A stretch of DNA of 57,253 nt from CAZOHG01 sp964579725 (GTDB lineage: Bacteria > Zhuqueibacterota > JdFR-76 > BMS3Abin05), in the NCBI GenBank assembly GCA_964579725.1, contig CAZOHG010000021.1, positions 1 to 57,253 of the forward strand, in the 5' to 3' direction. This document shows, one piece after another, positions 17,185 through 24,754 of the stretch. The first letter of the stretch is position 1. Each line of letters begins with the position of its first letter. The position numbers and the translations under genes were made by a program. The notes under the pieces were generated by a model that did not search any database, had not been told where the DNA came from, and was given only the letters and a program-made list of their open reading frames with translations.

Positions 17185-17197
17185 AATCAAGTCACTG
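17185..17197 (+). promoter_or_regulatory. IHF-like site between activator sites and promoter
   Basis: AATCAA-GTCA-CTG matches the IHF consensus WATCAR-N4-TTR at eight of nine fixed positions. Its place between the paired palindromes and the -24/-12 element is where IHF or HU bends DNA at many sigma-54 promoters. Whether this lineage has IHF is unknown. Confidence 0.3.
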
Positions 17198-17250
17198 AAA
17201 AATAAAAGGTCAGGTGGGTTTACCGAAAACCGGTACGACGGAATTGGGTT

Positions 17251-17284
17251 TTTCAAGGTGAAAAACGCCTGTTTCAAAGTGAAA
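17251..17284. promoter_or_regulatory. Paired palindromic activator sites TTTCA-N3-TGAAA
   Basis: TTTCA-AGG-TGAAA at 17251-17263 and TTTCA-AAG-TGAAA at 17272-17284. Each is a perfect 5+5 palindrome; their centres are 21 bp apart (two helical turns) and about 150-175 bp upstream of the predicted heme-operon start. This is the usual geometry of upstream sites for Fis-type enhancer-binding proteins, so they are proposed targets of the adjacent regulator. Confidence 0.5.
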
Positions 17285-17294
17285 AAATCAGGCG
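17261..17294 (-). terminator. Terminator at the end of the sigma-54 regulator gene
   Basis: On the minus strand, CGCCTG (17294-17289) and CAGGCG (17271-17266) pair around a 17-nt loop and are followed by TTTTT. The 5' arm overlaps the regulator stop codon, and the loop holds one of the two palindromes. It would insulate the heme operon so that it depends on its own promoter. Confidence 0.5.
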
Positions 17295-19168
17295 CTTTTC
17301 GTTGACTGAATCCCGTAAGCTTTTAGTTTTCGCCAGAGGGTGGCCCGGCTGATGCCAAGAAGCTCTGTGGCACGCCCAAGATTCCAATCCACGTGGTTCA
17401 AGGTTCGTAAAATGTGCTGCTTTTCCAATTCCTGAAGCGTGGGCCACCGGGAGCCGGAGGTTTGCGCGGATGGCGAGAAAAATTGAATTTCTTGCGGTAA
17501 ATCGGTGGAGGTAATGCGCCGACCCATGGTCATGACGACGGCCCGTTCGACGGCGTTTTCCAGTTCCCGCACGTTGCCAGGCCACGGATAGGCTTTGAGC
17601 AAGGCCATGGCCTCCGGTGAAATGGTGGTCAAATGTTTGCCGAGTTTGCGTCCGTAGCGTTCCAAAAAAGAATAGGCCAATTCTTCCACGTCTTCTGACC
17701 GTTCCCGTAGCGGCGGCACTACAATGTGCAACACTTTCAGGCGGTAGTACAAATCTTCCCGAAACAGGCCTTCCCGAACGCGTTCAGCCAAATTTTTGTT
17801 GGTAGCGGCAATTAACCGAACATCCACGTGCACGGTGGTAGTGCTGCCCACTCGGCGGATTTCCCCGTTTTGCAAAACCCGCAGGATTTTGGCTTGTGTG
17901 GAGGGCGACATTTCCCCGATTTCGTCCATGAAAATGGTGCCGTGGTCGGCTTCCTCAAAAAGTCCCTTTTTGGAAAAAACAGCCCCTGAAAACGCACCCT
18001 TTACGTGGCCAAACAATTCGCTTTCCAAAAGCGTGTCGGGAATTGCCGCGGAATTGACCACGACGAAGGGCTTTTTTGCACGCAAACTGTTCCGGTGAAT
18101 GGCTTTGGCAATGAGTTCCTTGCCCGTGCCGCTTTCTCCCTCAATCAGCACCGTGACATCGCTGGCGGAAACCCGCGCAACCATTTCCAAAACCCGCACA
18201 AGAGGACGGCTTCGTCCGATGATGCCGGAAAATTCGAAACGCTCACGGGCGTAGAACCACGAAAGGAAATTTTTGACTGTTTGTTCGATTTTGGGGCGAA
18301 GAGTCTCAGCGGCTTTTTGTCGTTCCGTGTAATGGTGTTGAATAATGGTTTTAAGATCATCCCGACTGTAAAACAACAGGGCCTCCCCTTTGGGCACGGT
18401 CATGGGTTGGGGAGACAGGTCAACAAAAAGAATCGGTTTGTACGGACGGTTTTTCAGTCGAAGCGCGAGCCTTTCCTTAAAATCAGAGGCGAGCGCGTGC
18501 TCGGAAAATCGAATGAAAATGTCGAAATCTCCTAATGGGGTACCGCTCGTGGCGTCGACAAAGGAAATATCTCGATTGCGGAGGAAGCGCCGCACAGCGA
18601 GGGTCTCGTTGGCATTTCCCCAAATGAGGAAGCGCTGATTTTTTGTTTCCCCGAAGATTTTCTGAGCAAGCTCCAAAATCACCTCCGGAAGAGAATCGGC
18701 CCCTTGTAGCACCGGAGATTCTTTCTGGGCTTTCCGATAAAAGGTCACGCTTGTTTGAAAAAGACGGTTTAGAATGGCACCGGTCATTCCGTTTTCCAGA
18801 CAAAGGGTGTAGCCTTCTTTCAGGTTTTCCAGAAACAAAATATTGCCGGGCCAGGGTGTGTCCAATCCCAAAAGCACATGAAAATAATGGCGCACCGCTT
18901 CGCCGCCGGTCAGGAACAATGCCTTATCGGCAGAAAGATTCGGGAAAAGGTCATTAAAAAACCGAAAAGCTGCCGAACGGGTGGTCGGCAGGTCTTCCGT
19001 CACAAAGAGAGCCTCAAAATGAAAGGGAGTTTCGTACATCATCCATTCGGCAGCGGGTAGTCGGGGCACGCGGGTGCGGAAAATTTCGGCCAAAGTGAGG
19101 CGTGGCCGCTCCGGAGAGGGAGTCGGATGCGGAAGCCGCACTCCGACTAATAAGATTTCAATCGCCAT
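17288..19168 (-). CDS. Sigma-54 activator with a glutamyl-tRNA-reductase-like (HemA pseudoenzyme) sensor domain
   Basis: A 626-residue enhancer-binding protein. The C-terminal half is standard: AAA+ domain with Walker A GESGTGKE (344-351), GAFSGA sigma-54 loop (391-396), Walker B IFMDE (412-416), RREDLYYRL-like segment (470-477), PWPGNVREL (528-536), and a Fis helix-turn-helix (583-618). The first 310 residues align by eye with HemA of this window. MTGAILNRLFQT (128-139) matches HemA ATGLVLNRLFHR; ILELAQKIFG (164-173) matches VQLAEKIFYP; KPILFVDLS (244-252) matches RPLFFIDLS; SRDDLKTII (268-276) matches TIDDLRHIV; and FLSWF (301-305) matches FLKWL. The catalytic STCNRSE is replaced by ETPFHFE (46-52), so Cys is Pro. 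The NADPH loop GAGETA becomes GNANET. It lies between hemX and the heme operon. Confidence 0.85.
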   Translation of the reverse strand: MAIEILLVGVRLPHPTPSPERPRLTLAEIFRTRVPRLPAAEWMMYETPFHFEALFVTEDLPTTRSAAFRFFNDLFPNLSADKALFLTGGEAVRHYFHVLLGLDTPWPGNILFLENLKEGYTLCLENGMTGAILNRLFQTSVTFYRKAQKESPVLQGADSLPEVILELAQKIFGETKNQRFLIWGNANETLAVRRFLRNRDISFVDATSGTPLGDFDIFIRFSEHALASDFKERLALRLKNRPYKPILFVDLSPQPMTVPKGEALLFYSRDDLKTIIQHHYTERQKAAETLRPKIEQTVKNFLSWFYARERFEFSGIIGRSRPLVRVLEMVARVSASDVTVLIEGESGTGKELIAKAIHRNSLRAKKPFVVVNSAAIPDTLLESELFGHVKGAFSGAVFSKKGLFEEADHGTIFMDEIGEMSPSTQAKILRVLQNGEIRRVGSTTTVHVDVRLIAATNKNLAERVREGLFREDLYYRLKVLHIVVPPLRERSEDVEELAYSFLERYGRKLGKHLTTISPEAMALLKAYPWPGNVRELENAVERAVVMTMGRRITSTDLPQEIQFFSPSAQTSGSRWPTLQELEKQHILRTLNHVDWNLGRATELLGISRATLWRKLKAYGIQSTKSA

Positions 19169-19188
19169 TGTAGAAAGCCCCGCGTCTT

Positions 19189-20010
19189 TTAGTAAGCGTG
19201 CACATTGGAGACAAAGCTACTCAAAATAAAAAAGGAAATTAAAATCCACCCAAAACCGGCTAAAGACAGATAGGCGCTTTTTCGGGGCGATGCGTTGAAA
19301 AACCACCGTGCCGCCAGGTAAAAGGCGTAGATTAACCAGGTGGCGAAAACGCTCAAAATTTTAATGTCCAAATACCAGGCCCGAATTAGATATTCCGAAC
19401 CAATGGAAAGGGAAACGAAGATTCCGACGGTCAGGAAAATGAAACCGACGGTCAGGGATTCTAATCCCATTTTGTCCAGAAGTTCAAGGGCAGGAAGCCG
19501 GGAGTAGAAGAAATTTAGCGTTCTGTTTTTGAGCTCCTTCAGGAGTAGAAGGTACATGGCACTGGCAATAAAACTCAAGGCAAATCCGGTGTAGGCAATC
19601 AGCATTAAAAAAATGTGAATTTGAACCCATTTGTCCTGGAAGTATTCCGGCAAGGCACCGTGCCGGTAGGGCAGCACGTTAGAAATGAGCAGGAAAATGA
19701 CGAATAAGGTGACAATGAAGATTCCGAAAGATTGCTCCCGAAGGCGGACTTCCAGAATCCAGTACAAAAGCGCAAAAAGCCACACCCACGTAAAAATGGC
19801 ATTTCCCACACTCATGACGGGAAAATGCCCTTCGGAAATCCAAAGGAGCAGCACCGTTGCCGTGTGGAAAAAAACGGCAACGCTCAGGAACAAAACGGCT
19901 TTTTCCCCGAGAAAATTCAGCTTTTTCTCAAAATAGCGGGCGTAAAAAAATAGGCTTACAGTGTACAGCAAAAAAACAAACCAACGGGCTATTTCAAATG
20001 TACCTGTCAT
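19189..20010 (-). CDS. hemX: HemX/CcsA-type cytochrome c assembly membrane protein
   Basis: A 273-residue integral membrane protein with about eight hydrophobic helices, of the cytochrome c assembly (CcsA/ResC/HemX) family. SVGNAIFTWVWLFALLYW and HIFLMLIAYTGFALSFIASAMYLLL follow the family pattern, and YLDIKILSVFATWLIYAFYL matches its last conserved helix. The tryptophan-rich WWD heme loop of true cytochrome c synthases is not evident, which favours HemX. In Bacillus, HemX is encoded next to hemA and lowers HemA level. Here it is the gene before the HemA-like regulator, 20 bp apart, so the two are probably one transcript. Confidence 0.75.
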   Translation of the reverse strand: MTGTFEIARWFVFLLYTVSLFFYARYFEKKLNFLGEKAVLFLSVAVFFHTATVLLLWISEGHFPVMSVGNAIFTWVWLFALLYWILEVRLREQSFGIFIVTLFVIFLLISNVLPYRHGALPEYFQDKWVQIHIFLMLIAYTGFALSFIASAMYLLLLKELKNRTLNFFYSRLPALELLDKMGLESLTVGFIFLTVGIFVSLSIGSEYLIRAWYLDIKILSVFATWLIYAFYLAARWFFNASPRKSAYLSLAGFGWILISFFILSSFVSNVHAY

Positions 20011-20188
20011 GAAGCGTCTCTTTTTATTTTGCCCGTCAAATGGGCAGGTTACCGGCGAATTGTCCCTTTGGGACGCGGCTGAATTTGAACTCGCCCGTCT
20101 ATTAGCGGACGAGAGGCAAGAACGTGCTCTTCCTCGGCAGATTCTCGCCTAGTCAAAAAAAGCGTGTGTTGAAAATCGGTACGTTTAG
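20011..20188 (-). other. Structured leader of the hemX-regulator transcript
   Basis: Between a promoter-like pair and hemX there are about 175 nt with several possible stems on the minus strand: CGAGA (near 20146) with TCTCG (near 20112), CTCGTC with GGCGAG around 20093-20114, GTCCC-AAA-GGGAC near 20062-20074, and TGCCC-N6-GGGCA near 20030-20046. None has a T-tract on the minus strand. I do not recognise a known riboswitch. It could be a regulatory leader or just GC-rich sequence. Confidence 0.25.
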
Positions 20189-20217
20189 AAAATAGGAATT
20201 TGTCAAGGCGGTTGCAA
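20189..20217 (-). promoter_or_regulatory. Possible sigma-70 promoter of hemX and the regulator
   Basis: Minus strand TTGCAA (20217-20212), 17-bp spacer, TATTTT (20194-20189). Four of six matches in each box. A perfect TTGACA also occurs nearby but has no -10 at the right distance. Confidence 0.35.
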
Positions 20218-20250
20218 ATAAAAAAGGCGAGGAAAGAATCTTCCTCGCCT
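20216..20250 (-). terminator. Terminator of the nag operon
   Basis: Minus strand AGGCGAGGAA (20250-20241), short loop, TTCCTCGCCT (20234-20225), followed by TTTTTATTT. A perfect 10-bp stem 21 bp after the nagB stop. Confidence 0.9.
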
Positions 20251-20270
20251 GAGTGTAATTCTTTTGGGAA

Positions 20271-21017
20271 TTAGCCGGTGTAGGTGCCGGTCAATTTGGC
20301 GCCTGCCTCTTTGTCTACAATAATGGTCGCTTTGCGGTGCATTTGCACGATGGTGGCCGGAACCATAGCCGTAATGGGGCCTTCCACCGTCATTTTAATG
20401 GCGTCGGCTTTGTTGGGGCCGTTGGCCAATAGCAACAATTCTCGAGCGTCCATGATGGTGCCAATGCCCATAGTAATGGCATATTTGGGAACCTGGCTCA
20501 TGTCGTTGTCGAAGAAACGGGCATTGTCTTTGCGTGTTTTTTCCGTCAAAGTTTTGATGCGGGTTCGGGAGCCGAGGGAAGACCCCGGTTCGTTAAAAGC
20601 AATGTGGCCGTTTCCACCGATGCCCAAAATTTGCAGGTCAATACCGCCGGCCTCTTCGATTTTCTTCTCGTACCATTCGCAAAAGGCGTCGATATCATCG
20701 GCCATGCCCATTGGAATGTGAACTCGGGTGGGATTGACATTCACATGTTTGAATAGATTTTCCCACATAAAATAGTGGTAACTTTCCGGGTGTTCCGGGC
20801 GCAGGCCGACATATTCGTCCAGATTGAATGTGGTCAACTTGGAAAAATCGAGACCTTCTTCCTTGTGAAGGCGAATCAATTCCTTGTACAGGCCAAGGGG
20901 TGTGCTCCCTGTGGCGAAACCAATAACGGCGTCCGGTTTTTTCCGAATCAAAGCCGCCACAATTTTGGCACCTTCCACACTCATTTCTTCGTACGTGTCT
21001 TTTCTGATGACCAGCAT
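20271..21017 (-). CDS. nagB: Glucosamine-6-phosphate deaminase
   Basis: Converts glucosamine-6-phosphate to fructose-6-phosphate and ammonia. 248 residues, slightly shorter than E. coli NagB and lacking its long C-terminal tail. GFATGSTPLGLYKELI (33-48), TFNLDEYVGL with the proton-shuttle Asp, LQILGIGGNGHIAFNEPGS and ARELLLLANGPNKA are present. Last gene of an amino-sugar operon and followed by a strong terminator. Start ATG 21017 after AGGAGG. Confidence 0.95.
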   Translation of the reverse strand: MLVIRKDTYEEMSVEGAKIVAALIRKKPDAVIGFATGSTPLGLYKELIRLHKEEGLDFSKLTTFNLDEYVGLRPEHPESYHYFMWENLFKHVNVNPTRVHIPMGMADDIDAFCEWYEKKIEEAGGIDLQILGIGGNGHIAFNEPGSSLGSRTRIKTLTEKTRKDNARFFDNDMSQVPKYAITMGIGTIMDARELLLLANGPNKADAIKMTVEGPITAMVPATIVQMHRKATIIVDKEAGAKLTGTYTG

Positions 21018-21048
21018 GTTTCTTACCTCCTATTGGTTTGAAGTGAGT

Positions 21049-22290
21049 CTATTTTAATGAATCTCTTTCCTTTTGGGTCAGGCGAAAGACTTCACGCACC
21101 GCTTTTTCCAAAGCGGGGGTAACTTTTTGATCCCGCCGTTTCATGACTTTGTCGGCCGTTTCGAGGGCTTTTTCCAATTTGTGGGTTACGAACCCATCGG
21201 CACCGCCCCAGGAAAACGACGGAATGAATTTGGGCGGAAAACCGGCGCCAAACACGTTGCTCATAATGCCGACTACCGTACCTGTATTGAACATGGTGTC
21301 AATGCCGGCCTTGGAGTGGTCACCCATGGTGAGCCCCACAAAAAGAGAACCGGAATCAACGAACTCTCCGTTTACCCAAACCTTGACGTTGCCGTAATTA
21401 TTTTTCAGATCGCTGTTGTTGGTGTCGGAGCCTAAATTGACCCATTGCCCCAAATAGGCGTGGCCCAGGAATCCATCGTGCTGTTTGTTGGAAAAAGAAT
21501 GAATAATCGAGGCCTCTACCTCGCCGCCGATTTTGCTGACCTCCCCAATGGAGACGCCGTCGTACACGTAGGCTCCGGTTTTCACCAGACTTTTGTTTCC
21601 TACAAAGGTGGGGCCGTCAATGGTCACATTAGACAAAATCTTGGCGCCTTTACCAATGTAAATGGGGCCTTCTTCGCCATCCAAAACCGTCCCCGGTTTG
21701 ACGAATGCTCCTTCGTCCACAAAAACATTTTCTTTGTTTAAAATGATTACCCCTTCGTAGATTTTACCCAAAATTTGTCCGCCTTTGCCAAACAGTTGAA
21801 ATTCGCGTTCGATTTCCTCAGCATTGTTCAGCACCAATTCGAAATTGTAGCGGAAGAGTTTGGCCGAAACGGATTTTTCCGGCAATTCCGGAAAATCCGC
21901 CGCAGTAAGAAGGGCACCGCTTTTTTCCTTGAGTCCAGCCATCTTGGCGGCCGGAACGTAAGCGGCTACAACCGCTCCGTCCGAGGTGTAAAGCGCCGGT
22001 TCCGTGCGTTTAATTTCCTGGACCAACTCGGTTGTGACCAGGGCGCGCCCATTTACAAATAAAACGTCGGCGTCGGGTAGCCGGTTAACGGGCACCCCGG
22101 GATTTTGTTCCTGCACCAGGTCGGCCAGATACGCCCGGGTGAACAGAAAGACGGACGTGTCGGCCGGGAATTCCTGTACCACTTTTTCACGAAGGGTACG
22201 AATGCCGAAACGAAGGTCGTACACCGGTCTCAAATGTGTCAACGGAGCAAAATTCACCGTGGTTTCATCTTCAAAGATGCAAATGTTCAT
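21049..22290 (-). CDS. GlmU-like sugar nucleotidyltransferase / acetyltransferase
   Basis: Predicted UDP-GlcNAc-forming bifunctional protein of the Bacteroidota-type GlmU-like family (TIGR03991 in my memory). 413 residues. The N-terminal part has LTHLRPVYDLRFGIRTLREK (18-37), a short uridylyltransferase-like domain. The C-terminal part (about 180-350) has left-handed beta-helix hexapeptide character (IYIGKGAKILSNVTIDGP, GAYVYDGVSIGEVSKIGG) and GHAYLGQWVNLGSDTNNSDLKNN-type segments read in two halves. It lies in one operon with nagB, anmK and nagK, which fits return of salvaged GlcNAc to UDP-GlcNAc. True substrate specificity is not shown by sequence. Confidence 0.85.
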   Translation of the reverse strand: MNICIFEDETTVNFAPLTHLRPVYDLRFGIRTLREKVVQEFPADTSVFLFTRAYLADLVQEQNPGVPVNRLPDADVLFVNGRALVTTELVQEIKRTEPALYTSDGAVVAAYVPAAKMAGLKEKSGALLTAADFPELPEKSVSAKLFRYNFELVLNNAEEIEREFQLFGKGGQILGKIYEGVIILNKENVFVDEGAFVKPGTVLDGEEGPIYIGKGAKILSNVTIDGPTFVGNKSLVKTGAYVYDGVSIGEVSKIGGEVEASIIHSFSNKQHDGFLGHAYLGQWVNLGSDTNNSDLKNNYGNVKVWVNGEFVDSGSLFVGLTMGDHSKAGIDTMFNTGTVVGIMSNVFGAGFPPKFIPSFSWGGADGFVTHKLEKALETADKVMKRRDQKVTPALEKAVREVFRLTQKERDSLK

Positions 22291-22322
22291 GAATAGCCTC
22301 CTTTACGATTTAGATTTCGATT

Positions 22323-23507
22323 TTAGGGTAGAGCCAATTCTCCCAAAATTGTTTCCGATTGCGCTCCCGTCACCGACGGTAGATTGGCCGGGTGCCCGGC
22401 CGCAAATTCATTGGCCAAAATGGCGAAAGCTACGGCTTCTTTGGCGTCAGCCGGCAGACCCAGTTCGTCAGAAAGTCGGAGCCAAGCGGGCGCCAATGCC
22501 TCTTGAAGAGCTGCACGAAGCACCGGATTGCGGGCACCCCCTCCACTTACAATCCATTCGTCAATTGCGACTTTGGGGCGGATCCACCGATCGTTGGCCA
22601 GCGCAATGGTCTCCACGGTGAACTGAAGCGCCGTTGCCAGTAGGTCAAATCGCGTTAAATTGAATTTCGGCCCCGCATTTAGAAATCGCTTTACAAAGGT
22701 TTGGCCGAAATACTCCCTGCCGGTGGATTTGGGCGGTTGACGGTCAAAATAGGGGTCTCGCATGAATTCCGACAGCAGTTCAGGCGACGGGCGACCCTGT
22801 GCCGCCAATTCTCCGTCTTGGTCAAACGGCACCCGGAAAAGCTCCTGAGCCAGGGCATCTACCAGCATGTTGCCCGGCCCCGTGTCAAAGGCAAAAACCT
22901 GAGCCTTCGTTGCTTGTTTGGGAAGAACCGTCACATTGGCAATGCCTCCGATATTCAGGAACGCACGATTTTGGGTCTCGCTGCGAAAAAGCAGGTAGTC
23001 GGCATAAGGAACAAGGGGAGCGCCCTGACCGCCAAGAGCCATGTCTCCGGTGCGGAAATTGGCTACCACCGGAATGCCCGTTTTTTTGGCCAATACGGCG
23101 GGATCGCCGATTTGCAAAGTGGAGCGAACGGCAGATTCGCCAAACGGAACCGGCTCAGGCTCGTGAGCCATTGTCTGACCGTGGGAACCGATTAAATCGA
23201 TCTCCCTGGGTTCGTACCCGGCTTTTCTCAGAAAACCGGTAACAAAATCCGCCCACAGCTCAGCGAGGTAGAAATTCAAACGACTGACACAAGCCGTGCT
23301 GCCTTGCGAAGGAACGGCACAATCGAGGATGGCCGATTTCAAAGCCTGGGAATACGGGACGGTTTCAAAACCGAGAAGCTGAAATCGCATGCCGGGTCCC
23401 GCCCCTTCAATCTGTACCAGAGCTATGTCCAGGCCGTCCAGCGAGGTACCGGACATCAGACCAAGGACGAATTTTTTTTGCTTTCCCAAAAAATCAAAAG
23501 ATGTCAT
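22323..23507 (-). CDS. anmK: Anhydro-N-acetylmuramic acid kinase
   Basis: Phosphorylates and opens 1,6-anhydro-MurNAc from peptidoglycan turnover to MurNAc-6-phosphate. 394 residues, ASKHA fold. The signature VLGLMSGTSLDGLDIALV (14-31), IGSHGQTMAHEP (108-119 region), NIGGIANVTVLP, AFDTGPGNMLVDALA and WIVSGGGARNPVL are all present. The MurQ etherase needed next is not in the window. Confidence 0.95.
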   Translation of the reverse strand: MTSFDFLGKQKKFVLGLMSGTSLDGLDIALVQIEGAGPGMRFQLLGFETVPYSQALKSAILDCAVPSQGSTACVSRLNFYLAELWADFVTGFLRKAGYEPREIDLIGSHGQTMAHEPEPVPFGESAVRSTLQIGDPAVLAKKTGIPVVANFRTGDMALGGQGAPLVPYADYLLFRSETQNRAFLNIGGIANVTVLPKQATKAQVFAFDTGPGNMLVDALAQELFRVPFDQDGELAAQGRPSPELLSEFMRDPYFDRQPPKSTGREYFGQTFVKRFLNAGPKFNLTRFDLLATALQFTVETIALANDRWIRPKVAIDEWIVSGGGARNPVLRAALQEALAPAWLRLSDELGLPADAKEAVAFAILANEFAAGHPANLPSVTGAQSETILGELALP

Positions 23508-23569
23508 AAAAACTTATTTTCACTTGGCAGACAAAACCAAGCGTTTTTTTGTTCTCCTTGCCGTTTGCT

Positions 23570-24544
23570 TTATTGAGAAAAAGAGGTCGCCACATTTTCC
23601 AAAATTTCCAATGTGAGCGGAATCCCTTCCTTTTTTAACCCCACAAGGGCTGCACCCACAGCGGGCGGATATTGAGGTTGTTGAAATTGAAGGTTTGATG
23701 AAACAGCCTTCAATTCGGCCGAAATAAACGGCACCAGTTTCTGTTGTTGATTTTGCAGCACCGACCCAATGGGCGCCACGCGAATGGGTTGGTTGTCTAA
23801 TCCCAATTGGCGAGCCACGGCTACGGCCATTTTCCCCAATTCCGTTCCGGCGCGCGCCACAATTTGTTCCGCCACAGAATCCCCCCGTTCGGCCGCTTCA
23901 AACACAAAGGGTGCCAGACTGGCTACGTCTTCTTTGCGAATGCTGCCCGCGTAAATTTTGGGAACGATCAAATCAATGCTGGCAATGCCGTAAAAGGATT
24001 CGAATTTCTGTCGGAGCACCGTTTGGGCTCCCCGCCCGTCCAGATCTTTCAGAGCCGCAATGAGCGCCTGATTTCCGATAAAATAGCCGCTGCCTTCGTC
24101 GCCCAACAAATAGCCCCAACCGCCGGAACGGGCCATTTTCTCTTCGGCATTCATGCCGTAACAAATGGACCCGGTGCCCGAAATCAAAATAATGCCGGGT
24201 TCACCGGAAAAGGCGCCCACCAGGGCAATGAAGCCGTCATTTTCAACGGTCACGCGCCCTGCAAAACCCAATGCTTCCACGGCTTCTCGGACGGCCAATT
24301 GGTCGGATGGGCGCCCTGCGCCTGCCAACCCCAGCACCCAACGCACGATTCCCTCAGTTGCCAGATTCTGCTGCGGCAAAGCCTCCAAAATGGCCGAACA
24401 CACGTCTTGAATCCCCTTTTTGCCGGCTTGTTGGTAATTGGAGGGCCCCACCGTAACCTGTCCCAAAACCTCTCCTTGGAGGGAAAGAAAGACGGCATGG
24501 GTTTTGGTTCCGCCGCCGTCAACGCCAATAATGAATTTTTTCAT
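23570..24544 (-). CDS. nagK: N-acetylglucosamine kinase, BadF/BadG/BcrA/BcrD family
   Basis: Probable ATP-dependent kinase of GlcNAc or MurNAc. 324 residues with the ASKHA phosphate-1 motif FIIGVDGGGTKTHAVFL (4-20), GLAGAGRPSDQ, TVENDGFIALVGAF, ILISGTGSICYGMN (phosphate-2) and WGYLLGDEGSGYFIG. First gene of the nag operon, with an AT-rich promoter region upstream. Substrate specificity is inferred from operon partners. Confidence 0.88.
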   Translation of the reverse strand: MKKFIIGVDGGGTKTHAVFLSLQGEVLGQVTVGPSNYQQAGKKGIQDVCSAILEALPQQNLATEGIVRWVLGLAGAGRPSDQLAVREAVEALGFAGRVTVENDGFIALVGAFSGEPGIILISGTGSICYGMNAEEKMARSGGWGYLLGDEGSGYFIGNQALIAALKDLDGRGAQTVLRQKFESFYGIASIDLIVPKIYAGSIRKEDVASLAPFVFEAAERGDSVAEQIVARAGTELGKMAVAVARQLGLDNQPIRVAPIGSVLQNQQQKLVPFISAELKAVSSNLQFQQPQYPPAVGAALVGLKKEGIPLTLEILENVATSFSQ

Positions 24545-24600
24545 GATTCATATTCCTAAATTATTAAAAAATTTAAATAATAATGCAATAAAAATAAAAT

Positions 24601-24630
24601 ATTTTAGAAATAGCACTTAAATTTAGCCAA
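24601..24630 (-). promoter_or_regulatory. Putative promoter of the nagK-anmK-glmU-nagB operon
   Basis: Minus strand TTGGCT (24630-24625), 18-bp spacer, TAAAAT (24606-24601; five of six). The following 55 nt to the nagK start are very AT-rich. Confidence 0.35.
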
Positions 24631-24705
24631 TAATCCCGTCAATATCAAGACTAAAATCAGATTTTGCGGCAAAAAAATTTGAAAAGGGAGAAGGCGGGGC
24701 GCGAA

Positions 24706-24745
24706 GGAAAAAAGAAAGGTGGCTCCGAGCGTTTCGGAGCCACCT
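24706..24745 (-). terminator. Terminator of trpB2
   Basis: Minus strand AGGTGGCTCCGA (24745-24734), 4-nt loop, TCGGAGCCACCT (24729-24718), then TTCTTTTTT. Perfect 12-bp stem 9 bp after the trpB2 stop. Confidence 0.92.
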
Positions 24746-24754
24746 TGGATCGGA

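Noticed and set aside
20111..20135. Sigma-54-like GAGCACG...TTGCC on the minus strand before hemX
   Set aside because: The spacing between the -24 and -12 elements is one base short and the -24 GG is AG.
20009..20152. 47-codon plus-strand ORF in the hemX leader
   Set aside because: It starts across the hemX start codon with no ribosome-binding site and matches no family I know; more likely a chance frame.
20040..20160. tRNA-like signature (GTTCAAATTC on the minus strand) upstream of hemX
   Set aside because: The flanking bases do not form a T-stem, and no matching acceptor or anticodon arm can be drawn.
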